From assembly GCF_009909195.1 (NCBI RefSeq), contig NZ_JAAAMU010000001.1, positions 248,001-312,000 on the forward strand: 64,000 nt of DNA, read 5' to 3'. Made by a program: the position numbers and the translations under genes. Shown here one piece after another: positions 44,270 to 53,249 of the stretch; positions within the stretch are counted from its first letter, which is position 1, and the number at the start of each line of letters is the position of its first letter. The notes below the pieces were generated by a model, which was not told the DNA's origin, did not search any database, and saw nothing but the letters and a program-made list of their open reading frames with translations. Origin of the DNA: Paenibacillus sacheonensis (GTDB lineage Bacteria; Bacillota; Bacilli; Paenibacillales; Paenibacillaceae).

Positions 44270-45364
44270 GTGGAGACTTATGGGCCGAACGATCGGATTT
44301 CGAAACTGGAACTATGGATACTCATGTTTGTTTTTACGATGGGCAGCTCGCTTAACTTGCAAATCGGTTACGCTGCAGGGCATGATTCATGGATTTCTGC
44401 CATCATCGGCACGGCGGCAGGGCTGGGAATCAATTGGATTTACGCATTCCTATGCGAGAAATACCCGAAAAAATCGTTGGTAGAAATCGCACACCTCTTA
44501 TTGGGGCCCTATGCCGGTAAATTAGTCGGTTTATTGTATACCTGGTATGGGATTTTTCTCGGGGCTTATGTATTGCGCAATTTCACGGATTTGACGGGGG
44601 CCGTGCTGCTGCCGAGGACGCCTTCCGTAACCATAGGCTGCATGATGATCTGCGTAGTGGGATGGACGGTATTTAAAGGGGTGGAAGTCATATGCAGATG
44701 CGCGATTATCTTACTGGTGCTTACCGTGGGCTCAACGCTCGTTATCCAACTCTTATTAATACCGGATATGGATCCGAAAGCCGTACTGCCGATTTTCGAG
44801 AGCGGTTGGATGTCCATACTCAAAGGCGCGGGCCAAATCGCCACCGTGACGTTCGGCGAAACCATCTTGTTTTCCATGCTGATTCCGTATGTCAATCAAT
44901 CGGCAGCCGTACAAAAAACCGTCCTCTCCATGGTTGCCATCGTAGGCGTTTTTATTGCCATTCAGGTGCTCGCCGTTGTCTTGGTTTTAGGGGAGATCAC
45001 TAACGATCAGCTGTTTCCAAGCTATACCGCCTTGACGTATATCGCGGTCGGAGATTTTATCGAGCGAATCGAGCCTTTCGGGTTTACGGTTTGGATCTTC
45101 AATGAATTTACCAAACTATGCGTCTGTTTGTTTGCGACCACCTTGGCCTTGTCGCAGACGACCGGAAGCCGGGATTACCGATTTTATATCATCCCCATCG
45201 GACTGCTGACGCTTCTCGGATCCATTATTATTCATCCCAATCAGTTGGATGTCGTTGCATTTGTAAAAGATATTTGGCCGCTGTATTCCATTCCTTTTCT
45301 GATTCTCGTTCCGTTGTTCATGCTGTTCGTCTCTTTGGTGAAGCGAAAACGGTGGAACGTTTGA
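44270..45364 (+). CDS. Spore germination receptor subunit B (GerB family permease-like)
   Basis: 364 residues, ten membrane segments of the APC superfamily. Typical GerB features are the short polar N terminus before ISKLELWILMFVF, VTFGETILFSMLIPYVN in the middle, and the C-terminal IIHPNQLD region. It is the likely germinant-binding subunit. GTG 44270 is chosen because GGAGAGGAAG lies 8 nt upstream and gives the usual length; the frame is open from TTG 44234 with no ribosome site. Confidence 0.92.
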   Translation: METYGPNDRISKLELWILMFVFTMGSSLNLQIGYAAGHDSWISAIIGTAAGLGINWIYAFLCEKYPKKSLVEIAHLLLGPYAGKLVGLLYTWYGIFLGAYVLRNFTDLTGAVLLPRTPSVTIGCMMICVVGWTVFKGVEVICRCAIILLVLTVGSTLVIQLLLIPDMDPKAVLPIFESGWMSILKGAGQIATVTFGETILFSMLIPYVNQSAAVQKTVLSMVAIVGVFIAIQVLAVVLVLGEITNDQLFPSYTALTYIAVGDFIERIEPFGFTVWIFNEFTKLCVCLFATTLALSQTTGSRDYRFYIIPIGLLTLLGSIIIHPNQLDVVAFVKDIWPLYSIPFLILVPLFMLFVSLVKRKRWNV

Positions 45365-45522
45365 TTGAATAGCGGATGAGCACGAATCGCATGATGTATC
45401 GCCATGAAAAATCCCCTCCGGTCAACAAGGTCGAGTTTCATTGCACATGAAACTCTCATTGTCTATCGTATGGGGATGTAAGCGTTAATTAGTTGCAGCG
45501 CTGCCGTATTTTCGTTTCCGAA

Positions 45523-45870
45523 TTAAGAAAAATGCTTACCCGCTGTAATCGCAGTTCCCCATTCGCCCATCGGCGTATAGAAGCTAAGTTCTCGTCCCAA
45601 TAAAAACTCGGCTGCTTTCGTGTAGGGACCTTGACGGTAAGCTTTGGATTCTTCTTCTGCCAGCCAGGTCTCTTTAGAGCAGTTCCAAATTTCATAAAAG
45701 ACGATTTCATCGGGGTTATCGACATTCTCGTGAACAATTCCATTTACGAATGTCGGTTCTTTTGACATCGTATCAAACAAAGGCTTCAAATTATCGAAGA
45801 AAGCCGCTTTGTCCGAATTTGGCTTTAGCTGAAAACGCGCAATAATGACACACTGTTCGGTTTGGTTCAT
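45523..45870 (-). CDS. Antibiotic biosynthesis monooxygenase (ABM)-domain protein
   Basis: 115 residues, dimeric alpha/beta barrel family. The order CVIIARFQLKPNSD, TFVNGIVHENVDNPDEIVFYEIW and GPYTKAAEFLLGRELSFYT (each a separate strand-helix piece) is typical of ABM quinol monooxygenase-like enzymes such as YgiN. Such enzymes act on quinones or heme. The preferred start is ATG 45870 with AAGGAG upstream; TTG 45876 is possible. A Crp/Fnr-type site lies upstream, linking it to the RclA locus. Confidence 0.82.
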   Translation of the reverse strand: MNQTEQCVIIARFQLKPNSDKAAFFDNLKPLFDTMSKEPTFVNGIVHENVDNPDEIVFYEIWNCSKETWLAEEESKAYRQGPYTKAAEFLLGRELSFYTPMGEWGTAITAGKHFS

Positions 45871-45910
45871 GATCAAAACTCCTTGTTTTTATTTTCCGGG
45901 GATACTTCGG

Positions 45911-45954
45911 ATTATACGAGGAACTTCAGGCGCGAGTCTGTATGCTAGATTACA
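45911..45954 (-). promoter_or_regulatory. Crp/Fnr-type site and promoter of the ABM gene
   Basis: On the minus strand TGTAATCTAGCATACA (45954-45939) is followed after 22 nt by a perfect TATAAT (45916-45911). The match to the site at 40070 is 13 of 16 and the spacing is identical. The rest of the 45871-46243 gap has no gene. Confidence 0.65.
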
Positions 45955-46207
45955 GTCGGCCTGGGATGAGATGGGATCGGATGGGAGCCGCCATTGTCAC
46001 GGTCAATCACGAATAGCATGGCTTGGATGGTAATTATTTATGAATCGGTCGTGCGGTCGGTCGAAGAGGTCCAGCAAGTGAGTTTCTTTTTTGCCGCGTT
46101 TATGGTTTCTAGCCCTAGAGATAATGCAGCGGAAGGCGTTACGGCGTTTGGGACGGCGGCCATGGTGAGGGGCAGCGGCCCGGGCGAGCGAAGCAGGAAT
46201 TCCTAAA

Positions 46208-46237
46208 TTGACATATTGCAAAATTGTAATCTACAAT
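46208..46237 (+). promoter_or_regulatory. Promoter with overlapping operator before the broken ArsR gene
   Basis: TTGACA (46208-46213), 18 nt, TACAAT (46232-46237). The -10 box is the right arm of the perfect palindrome ATTGTA-ATC-TACAAT (46223-46237), a good autorepressor site. The ATG at 46244 falls at the expected start of transcription, so the message would be leaderless. Confidence 0.6.
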
Positions 46238-46243
46238 AGCGGC

Positions 46244-46450
46244 ATGACCAGCTCCATCGAGATTTTCAAGGCGCTTCCCAATGAAGCGCATATTCGAATT
46301 TTAGAATGGCTGAAGGATCCGATCACTCATTTTTCTCTCCGGGAAGGGGCTGATCTTATTGCAGTCGGGGTATGCGTAAGTCAAATCACCGAAAAATTGA
46401 ATATGAATTAATCTACGGCTTCGCAACATCTGTTCATGCTTTGGAGCTCC
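46244..46450 (+). pseudogene. ArsR-family regulator remnant
   Basis: The start reads as an ArsR helix-turn-helix protein: SSIEIFKALPNEAHIRILEWL, then GVCVSQITEKLNMN. At 46409 a TAA stands where ArsR proteins have Gln (NQSTASQHL); translation continues in frame as STASQHLFML before becoming unrelated. One C-to-T change plus loss of the 3' half has inactivated the gene. There is no ribosome site, in line with a leaderless start. Its former target is unknown; the ABM gene and capA-like gene are the neighbours. Confidence 0.75.
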
Positions 46451-46464
46451 TCTCCTACGAACAC

Positions 46465-46500
46465 AAGGCATCCGATCCGCGGCGATCGGGTGCCTTGTTC
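46465..46500 (+). terminator. Hairpin after the ArsR remnant
   Basis: AAGGCATCCGATC pairs with GATCGGGTGCCTT (one G-T), followed by GTTC; the U-tract is weak. Confidence 0.5.
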
Positions 46501-46576
46501 AGTCCGCAAACCAATTTCGCCCTGATGGCATATGGTAGTGTATCGAAGACTGCCATAAGAATTGGGGGAAGACCGG

Positions 46577-47668
46577 ATGTCCAAACAAATCGTGGTCGCG
46601 GCGGTCGGCGATCTGTTGATGAAGCCGCTGCTGATTAAATCGCTGCATACTGGCGCGCAAGCGGCCGGCACGGGCAGTCAAGGCGGGACAAACTATGCAT
46701 TCGAGCAGATGTTCGAACCGGTTGCCCGTTATTTGCAGGACGCGCACTTGACGATCGGCAATCTGGAAACGACCTTCGCCGGCGGCCGGGAGGCGGACTT
46801 TAACAAGACGAAGCGCAATCCAAAGAACCGGAACCCGTTGTTCAAAAGCCCGGACGCTTTAGCGCCGGCGCTCTCGGCGGCCGGCTTCGACGTGTTCGCG
46901 ACGGCCAATAACCATTGCGCGGATTACGGCGTTCGCGGACTCGTACGGACGCTGGACGTACTCGATAAGAACGGCCTCGGCCACGTCGGAACCTACAGGA
47001 GCGCGGAGGAATCGCGCAAGCTCTGCGTGCGGAACGTCGAGGGCATCCGCATCGGCATCTTGTCGTATACGCGGGATACGAACGGCATGTCCGTACCGAA
47101 GGGCCAGCCGGCAGGCGTCAAGAAGCTCGTGCGCGCGCGGATGAAGAACGATATGAAACGGCTGCGGGCAGCCGCGGATTTTATCATCGTGTGCATGCAT
47201 TGCGGTTTCGAATACGAGGAAAGCCCTGCCGCCCACCAGAAGGAATGGGTCCGCTTCCTGTTCCGAAACGGCGCGGACGTCGTGCTGGGATCGCATCCGC
47301 ATGTCCTCCAGCCCGCGATCACGCGGATCGTGAAGGATGTCTCGGGGCGGACGAGAAAACGGTTCGCCATCTACTCGCTCGGCAACTTTGTCTCCACCCG
47401 GCTTCACGGCAAAGACGCGGCGCTGACCGGTATCATCGTTCGGCTTCGGCTGCGCAGCACGAACGGCCAGGTCCGGCTCGACGGCATCGAAGGCGTCCCT
47501 ACCTGGGTCGGCATGACGAAGAAAAGCAAATGCCGCATCGTGCCGCTGCAGGAAGCGATCGGCAAACCGGACGAATATCCCGAGGAACAGTTGGCCCGAA
47601 TGAAACGCGCCTATCAACGCACGCTGCGCATGTACAGAGGGGTACTGCCGTTTCCGAATGACGAGTGA
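46577..47668 (+). CDS. CapA-family protein (PGA_cap metallophosphatase-like fold)
   Basis: 363 residues. The fold's signature segments are in order: AAVGDLLM near the N terminus, GNLETTFAG, TANNHCADYGVRGL, IVCMHCGFEYEESPA, VLGSHPHVLQP and IYSLGNFVS. CapA/PgsA proteins act in poly-gamma-glutamate synthesis or export, but no capB or capC is present here and no membrane anchor or signal peptide is seen, so a cytoplasmic role may apply. ATG 46577 has GGGGGAA at 7 nt; TTG 46562 is less likely. Confidence 0.85.
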   Translation: MSKQIVVAAVGDLLMKPLLIKSLHTGAQAAGTGSQGGTNYAFEQMFEPVARYLQDAHLTIGNLETTFAGGREADFNKTKRNPKNRNPLFKSPDALAPALSAAGFDVFATANNHCADYGVRGLVRTLDVLDKNGLGHVGTYRSAEESRKLCVRNVEGIRIGILSYTRDTNGMSVPKGQPAGVKKLVRARMKNDMKRLRAAADFIIVCMHCGFEYEESPAAHQKEWVRFLFRNGADVVLGSHPHVLQPAITRIVKDVSGRTRKRFAIYSLGNFVSTRLHGKDAALTGIIVRLRLRSTNGQVRLDGIEGVPTWVGMTKKSKCRIVPLQEAIGKPDEYPEEQLARMKRAYQRTLRMYRGVLPFPNDE

Positions 47669-47702
47669 GGGACGCCTTCTAGCGGATTTCGGTGGGCTCG
47701 AC

Positions 47703-47731
47703 GACGCCTTTCCCTGGAAGGCGTTTTTTCT
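47703..47731 (+). terminator. Terminator of the capA-like gene
   Basis: ACGCCTT (47704-47710) pairs with AAGGCGT (47718-47724), then TTTTTTCTG. Confidence 0.75.
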
Positions 47732-47887
47732 GTGCTAGAAACGCAAGGCTCCTATTCGCCAGCTTCTTCCCTAGATGGATGGATGGACGTTCAATGCCGT
47801 AATACGAAGCGGCTGCGATGATATAGCTAACCGCAACCGTCAATACCAACCGCGAAGAGCCAGCCTTATCGGAAGAAACCGACCGTT

Positions 47888-47948
47888 TCGTTGATTCGTT
47901 TTAGTTTTCGTTGCAAAGATGCGTGTTCAACGTAATCGTTCTTATACT
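47888..47948 (+). promoter_or_regulatory. YesN-type operator and promoter of the GH43-type gene
   Basis: TCGTTGA (47888) and TCGTTGC (47908) are direct half-sites 20 nt apart, joined by TTCGTTTTAGTTT. The 24-base segment 47890-47913 matches 53157-53180 at 21 positions. TATACT (47943-47948) is the probable -10. A partial cre-like TGAAAGCGTTTT lies at 47972. I see nothing else in the 47732-48128 gap. Confidence 0.65.
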
Positions 47949-48128
47949 ACACTGAACGAGCAAATCGATTTTGAAAGCGTTTTATGAAAGCCTTTACTCA
48001 GAAAGGAGGACAGGTTGTAACGGGCAGTATACGGCGGCAAGCTGCAGCTCGAATACGCGTGGATCGATCATGACACATGCAAGCGAACTTCAACCACGAC
48101 AAATGATTAGGAAGGGTGCGTATTTCCC

Positions 48129-49661
48129 ATGATAAATGCAACAGGGTTTACCAATTCCAGAAAACTGCTGTCCTTCATGTTGGCTGCGCTGTTCGTCATC
48201 TCGGCCTTTATGTATGCCAAGCCTGCGCAAGCGGCATCCGTGACGGTCGTCAATAATTCGGATCGGTACGACGTCGACGGCAATCCGATCTGGGCGCAAG
48301 GCGGCTGGGTCATGCAGGAAGGCGGCACGTTCTACTGGTATGGCATGGATTTCTCCGTGTCCGGCGTGAAGAAAGTCAATGTCTATACGTCGACGGATTT
48401 GAACCACTGGACGAAACACGAGAACATTGTCGATTTCTCGTCGATCAATGCGAAGCTCGATGCGATCGGCGACACCAGCACGATTCGATTTGCCCACTCC
48501 CAATGGGTCGGCAGGCCGTTCGTGAAGTACAACAGCTTAACCGGCAAGTACGTCATGTTCGCCGAATGGAGCAATGGCGACGGCAATCGCAATAAGTTGA
48601 CGCTGTTCACGAGCGATTCGCCGAACGGACCATTCGCGTACGAGAAGAACATCAGCCAGCCGGGCGGCTACAAGATGGGCGATCTGGGATCCATCTTCAC
48701 CGATGCCGACGGCAGTACCTACATTACGTACACGATCGATTATAACACCACGAACGGCGGACTCCAGATCAGCAAGCTGACGCCGGATTTCATGAATCTC
48801 GCGGCAACGACCAAGACGTTCGTTTCGACGGGACCTTTCAAAGAAGCGACGACCTTGTTTAAGTACGGCACCAAATACATCATGATGGCCTCCACGACGA
48901 ACGGTTGGAATTCCAGTCAAACCTGGTGCTACTCGGCCGACAGCTTGAACGGAACATGGGCTTCGCCTTACGTATGCGCGACCAGCCCGTATTCGGGCAA
49001 TTCTTTCGACACGCAGATCGACCAAGTGCTGCCGATCCAAGGCACCGCGGGCACGGTATACATGTACATCGGCGATCGATGGAACAATAAGGGAGGAAGC
49101 ACGGGCATCGGCCGCAATCAGTGGTACCCGCTGACCTTCGACGGCAGCGGCAAGCCGACGATTAACGGGTACTCGCAATGGAGCGTGGACCCGGCGGCAG
49201 GCACATGGTCTCCTTCGTCCGCGCTCGATACGACGCAATCGTATGCCCTCGTGAACCGTAATTCCGGCAAGGCGCTGGGCATTGTCAACAATGCCGCGTC
49301 GGACGGCGGACTGGTCGAGCAGCAGCCGAACACGGGAGCCGCCAGCCAATCGTGGAAGCTGACCGACGCGGGTTCCGGCCGCTATTACATCCAGAACATC
49401 AACAGCGGCAAGGTTTTGGAGATTTCCGGCTTCTCCACGGCCGTCGGCACGCAAGCCTCCCAATGGACGAATAACGGCGGGGCCAACCAGCAGTGGCTGC
49501 TTGTCGATGCCGGCGGCGGTTATTACAAAATCAAGAACGTCTACAGCGGCAAAGTGCTTGGCATGAGCGGCGGTTCGAAGGACAACGGAGCGCCCTGCAT
49601 CCAGTGGGCGGAGACCGGTTCCTTGAATCAGAACTGGAGCTTGACCGTCGTAACGCCATAA
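48129..49661 (+). CDS. Secreted GH43-type glycosidase with C-terminal ricin-B/CBM13 module
   Basis: 510 residues. Signal peptide to AKPAQAA (about residue 36). A five-bladed propeller follows; YDVDGNPIWAQGGW, FYWYGMDF and GRPFVKYN resemble the exo-beta-1,3-galactanase branch of GH43, though the catalytic triad is not proven here. The last 140 residues hold three ricin-B repeats ending QSWKL, QQWLL and QNWSL, a galactose-binding CBM13 type. It would attack arabinogalactan or pectin side chains outside the cell. The ATG has a modest GGAAGGGTG ribosome site. Confidence 0.8.
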   Translation: MINATGFTNSRKLLSFMLAALFVISAFMYAKPAQAASVTVVNNSDRYDVDGNPIWAQGGWVMQEGGTFYWYGMDFSVSGVKKVNVYTSTDLNHWTKHENIVDFSSINAKLDAIGDTSTIRFAHSQWVGRPFVKYNSLTGKYVMFAEWSNGDGNRNKLTLFTSDSPNGPFAYEKNISQPGGYKMGDLGSIFTDADGSTYITYTIDYNTTNGGLQISKLTPDFMNLAATTKTFVSTGPFKEATTLFKYGTKYIMMASTTNGWNSSQTWCYSADSLNGTWASPYVCATSPYSGNSFDTQIDQVLPIQGTAGTVYMYIGDRWNNKGGSTGIGRNQWYPLTFDGSGKPTINGYSQWSVDPAAGTWSPSSALDTTQSYALVNRNSGKALGIVNNAASDGGLVEQQPNTGAASQSWKLTDAGSGRYYIQNINSGKVLEISGFSTAVGTQASQWTNNGGANQQWLLVDAGGGYYKIKNVYSGKVLGMSGGSKDNGAPCIQWAETGSLNQNWSLTVVTP

Positions 49662-49691
49662 ACTTGCTAGTCACGTTAAGCCGGCATAGCG

Positions 49692-49737
49692 TACCGGGGA
49701 TGGCCTCTTGAGGCGTCTCCGGTATTTTCTCGTTTTT
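49692..49737 (+). terminator. Terminator of the GH43-type gene
   Basis: ACCGGGGATGGCCTC and GAGGCGTCTCCGGT form a stem with mismatches, followed by ATTTTCTCGTTTTT. Confidence 0.7.
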
Positions 49738-49802
49738 CCCCCGGTGCTTCCGTCGTCGGACGGAACCCGAACTATCACTTACTTACGAGGCAAGGTGTCC
49801 CT

Positions 49803-51563
49803 ATGGCGCGACGATTTTCCATTCGCAATGATTTGCCGTTCACGTACAAAATGATGATTGCCTACTTGGCGCTCGTGCTCGTCACGGACATCGTAATCGG
49901 CTACGTGTCGTACGGAATGCTCGTCAAGTCGCGTACGGAGGTGGCCGAGACCGGCATCCGGGCGGCGCTCGAGCAGACCCGGAATAACGTCGATTACCGG
50001 ATGACCGAAATCCGGCGGATCTCCGATCAGCTATTCAGTAATTTGGCATTCCAGCGAGCCTTGCAGCATCACGGCGATCGGCTAAGCATGTATTATACGA
50101 TGATCGACGATATTTTCCCGGAGCTGCAGGCGCCGCTTGAGCTGTTCGGAAGCCCGATCCGTCTGACGCTGTACGCCGTCAATCCCCAAATCGGGGAAGC
50201 AGGCAGATCGAATGCCGAAAGTCCGATCGCGAGAAGCGAGTTCTTCGTGCAATCGGTTGACGTCCTGAAGAGTCGTCCGTGGTTCCGTCAGATGCAGGCT
50301 TCCGGAAGGGATACGAACGTCTGGATTCAAGCCGATACGGACAAAGATTTGGACAACATATCGCTCATTCGCAAGCTGGTCTCGTACGGGGATTATCAAA
50401 CCGCGATCGGTTATGTCCGAATTACCGTCAACATCGACAGCCTGATCGGCAATCTGACCAAATATCCGAAAGAGCAGGGCATGGGCATTCGCGTCATCGA
50501 CCGCGCCACCGGCAAGGCGATGTACGAACGCGATTCCGCGCTGCCCCGGGCGTCAGGCAAGACGTATTTGAACCTGCGCGAGGAGGCGGCGGAGACGCCG
50601 TTCTCCATCGAGGTCCAAGTGCCGCGCGAGTACTTGAGCAAGGACGCGAAGCGACTGCAGCGGACGCTTGGCCTGATCTGCGCAGCCAGCTTCGCCGTCA
50701 TGGGGGGCATCGGGTTCGCCGTGGCTGCCCTGTCTGGGCGAAGGATGAAGCGAATCGTATCGCTCGTCCGCGCCTTCCAGGACGGCAAGCTGGACCGAAG
50801 GCTCGAAGTGAACGGCAACGACGAATTCGGGCTGATCGCCCATTCGTTCAACAGCATGGCGGCCAGCATCCAAACGTTGATCCAAGACGTGTACCGGCAA
50901 GGCATTCATAGGAAGCAGGCGGAGCTTGAGGCGCTGCAGGCGCAGATCAATCCGCATTTTCTGTACAATACGCTGTCGACGATCAGCAGCCTGAATAATC
51001 TCGGCAAGAAGAAAGAAGTCACGGCGACCGTGAAGCAGCTTTCGCGATTTTACCGGCTGACGCTCAATAACGGCCAAGTCATCATTCCGCTCGAGAAAGA
51101 ACTGCAGCAGGTGTCCGCCTATCTGGATATCCAGCGGGTTAAATATGCCGACGCGTTTCAAGTCTACGTGGATATGGAGCCCGAGCTCCAAGGCGTGAAA
51201 ATCATTAAACTGCTCCTGCAGCCGTTCGTGGAGAACATCTTCAAGCATGCCTGGTTCGGGGAGACGATCGCGATCCGTCTTACGGCCAAGCGGGCCGGGA
51301 ACGATCTGGAATTAAAAGTCATCGACACCGGCATCGGCATGCGCCCGGAAACGGTCGAGCGGGTGCTTCGCGGCGCCGCGCAGTCGAACGCCTACGGGCT
51401 CAAGAACGTGGAGGAACGGATCAAGCTTCGGTACGGGCCCGACTACGGCGTGCAGATCGCCAGCGTGTACGGCGGAGGAACGACCGTCCGGCTGCTGCTA
51501 CCCATTCGGACGGAAGGCTCCGACCTTCCGGAAGATACGCGTTATCCAGGCAATCAAGGCTAA
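49803..51563 (+). CDS. YesM-type sensor histidine kinase
   Basis: 586 residues. One membrane helix near residue 15, an extracellular region of about 250 residues, a second helix (about 290-312), a HAMP domain, then the His_kinase domain with the phospho-acceptor in INPHFLYNTLST (His about 384) and an HATPase region with GIGMRPETVERVL and YGLKNVEERIKLRYG. It phosphorylates the regulator encoded directly downstream in response to an extracellular oligosaccharide signal. Confidence 0.93.
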   Translation: MARRFSIRNDLPFTYKMMIAYLALVLVTDIVIGYVSYGMLVKSRTEVAETGIRAALEQTRNNVDYRMTEIRRISDQLFSNLAFQRALQHHGDRLSMYYTMIDDIFPELQAPLELFGSPIRLTLYAVNPQIGEAGRSNAESPIARSEFFVQSVDVLKSRPWFRQMQASGRDTNVWIQADTDKDLDNISLIRKLVSYGDYQTAIGYVRITVNIDSLIGNLTKYPKEQGMGIRVIDRATGKAMYERDSALPRASGKTYLNLREEAAETPFSIEVQVPREYLSKDAKRLQRTLGLICAASFAVMGGIGFAVAALSGRRMKRIVSLVRAFQDGKLDRRLEVNGNDEFGLIAHSFNSMAASIQTLIQDVYRQGIHRKQAELEALQAQINPHFLYNTLSTISSLNNLGKKKEVTATVKQLSRFYRLTLNNGQVIIPLEKELQQVSAYLDIQRVKYADAFQVYVDMEPELQGVKIIKLLLQPFVENIFKHAWFGETIAIRLTAKRAGNDLELKVIDTGIGMRPETVERVLRGAAQSNAYGLKNVEERIKLRYGPDYGVQIASVYGGGTTVRLLLPIRTEGSDLPEDTRYPGNQG

Positions 51564-51576
51564 AAGGAGAAGACAG

Positions 51577-53148
51577 ATGGAGATAACGATATTGCTCGTG
51601 GACGACGAAGCCATCGATTTGGAATGGCTGCAGGTGAGGGTGGAGAGCGGCAATTACGACGGACTGCGGGTCGTGGGCGCGGCGAAGAGCGGCTTCGCCG
51701 CGCTGGCCGCGATGGAGCGGGAGCGCATCGACATGATTCTGACGGATATTCGCATGCCGATCATGTCGGGCATGGAGTTCGCGCGGAAAGCGAAGGAGAT
51801 CCAGCCCGACGTCCGCATCGTATTCATCAGCGGGCATGATGATTTTCAGTACGCGAAGGAAGCGATCCAGCTGCATGCGTACGATTATTTGTTGAAGCCC
51901 GTCGACGACGACGACTTGGAGAAGACGCTGACCGGCCTGTGCGCGAAAATCAGGGAAGAGCGCCGCAGCCGCTCCGCCGCGAGCGAGGCGCTGCCTTACG
52001 TGAAGCGGGAGTTGCTTCTTCGTTGGTTCCGCGAAGCGTCGCCGAATTCCGCCGAAGATCGGGTATCCGAATTTCTCGCCCCCTGCCTTCGGGAAGGCGC
52101 CGCCGTCGCGCTGATCGAGCCGGACGACAGGGAGCGGCTTGCGAAGGAGATGCCACTCGAGGAACGGAGGGCGCTCTGGGCGCGGGTGGAATCGTTCCTC
52201 GCGGATTTTGCCCAGAGCGAGGGGCTGGGGGAATTCATGAACGGGTTCAACGACAGGTTCATCCTGCTGGTTACGGCTGCGGACGAGGCTGGCGCTTCGC
52301 TGGACAAGATGATTTTTGCGTTTCGCAAAGCTTTTCCGTTCACGATCACGATCGGCCTCGGCGATCGCGCTTATCGCGCGGAGGACCTTCATGCGTCGTA
52401 TCGCCAGGCCGAGACCGCGCTAAGCATCAAATGGCTCGTGGGCAAAGACAGGGTCATTCGCGACGCTTCTTCGCGGACGACGGGGAAGCCGGCAGCGGCG
52501 GATACGGAACGGCTTGTCCAAGCGATGCTCCAAGCGATGCTCGAATACGATTTGGTCAAGATCGACGATTGCCTGCAGGCTTTATTCTCGCCGGACGGGG
52601 GACCGCTTCGCAAGAGCGAGGCCTATGATTTGATCGTCCGCATCACGTCCAAGCTGCACGGCGGCTTGCAGCTGCTGAACGAAAATCTGTACGAGCTGCT
52701 GAACTGGGAGGCGCAAGAACCCGTGCTGTTATTCGAATTCGAGACGATGGCCGATCTCGTATCATGGCTGCGGAGACGGTTCTTCGAGCTGTCCGAGCTT
52801 CTCATCACCAAGAGGCGCAAGCAGGACCGCAAGCTGATCGCGGCGATTATCGGCTACATGGAAGAGCGGCTGGCGCACAAGGTCACGTTGAGGGAGGTCG
52901 CGACGCATTTCGATTTTACGCCGAATTATTTGGGCTATCTGTTCAAGGAGGAGACGGGCATGACGTTCAGCGACTACATCAACGACGTTCGCATCAAGAA
53001 GGCCCGCGTCATGCTGGACGATCCGCTGATGAAGATCTACGAGATTTCGGACAAGGTCGGCTACAACAACGTGATTTACTTTAACCGCATGTTCAAGCAA
53101 GCCATGGGCATGACGCCGGGCGAATACCGGAAAAAGAATAAAATCTAA
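51577..53148 (+). CDS. YesN-type response regulator with AraC DNA-binding domain
   Basis: 523 residues. Receiver domain 1-125 with DDE near residue 10, phospho-acceptor Asp57 in ILTDIRMP, and KP at about 108. A central region of 280 residues is typical of the long YesN type. The C-terminal AraC domain has VTLREVATHFDFTPNYLGYL and IYEISDKVGYNNVIYFNRMF. AAGGAG precedes ATG 51577, 13 bases after the kinase. Its probable operators are at 47888 and 53155, upstream of the GH43-type gene and the transporter. Confidence 0.93.
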   Translation: MEITILLVDDEAIDLEWLQVRVESGNYDGLRVVGAAKSGFAALAAMERERIDMILTDIRMPIMSGMEFARKAKEIQPDVRIVFISGHDDFQYAKEAIQLHAYDYLLKPVDDDDLEKTLTGLCAKIREERRSRSAASEALPYVKRELLLRWFREASPNSAEDRVSEFLAPCLREGAAVALIEPDDRERLAKEMPLEERRALWARVESFLADFAQSEGLGEFMNGFNDRFILLVTAADEAGASLDKMIFAFRKAFPFTITIGLGDRAYRAEDLHASYRQAETALSIKWLVGKDRVIRDASSRTTGKPAAADTERLVQAMLQAMLEYDLVKIDDCLQALFSPDGGPLRKSEAYDLIVRITSKLHGGLQLLNENLYELLNWEAQEPVLLFEFETMADLVSWLRRRFFELSELLITKRRKQDRKLIAAIIGYMEERLAHKVTLREVATHFDFTPNYLGYLFKEETGMTFSDYINDVRIKKARVMLDDPLMKIYEISDKVGYNNVIYFNRMFKQAMGMTPGEYRKKNKI

Positions 53149-53154
53149 ACCCGA

Positions 53155-53220
53155 TCGTTGAATTGTTTTAGTTATCGTTGACTCGCTTACTTATGTCGAA
53201 TCCTGTCTCTTTCTTATAAT
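53155..53220 (+). promoter_or_regulatory. YesN-type operator and promoter of the transporter operon
   Basis: Direct half-sites TCGTTGA at 53155 and 53175, 20 nt apart, joined by ATTGTTTTAGTTA; TATAAT at 53215-53220. The -10 context TTCTTATAAT matches TTCTTATACT at the first operator. Confidence 0.65.
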
Positions 53221-53249
53221 GAGTCCAGTAGATAAGAAAGGAGTAGAGC

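Noticed and set aside
45433-45455. Hairpin GAGTTTCAT/ATGAAACTC as terminator of the ger operon
   Set aside because: The stem is good, but no T-run follows on either strand; function left open.
47972-47985. cre-like TGAAAGCGTTTTAT upstream of the GH43-type gene
   Set aside because: Only the left half matches the CcpA consensus; the last two bases do not, so it is mentioned only in passing.
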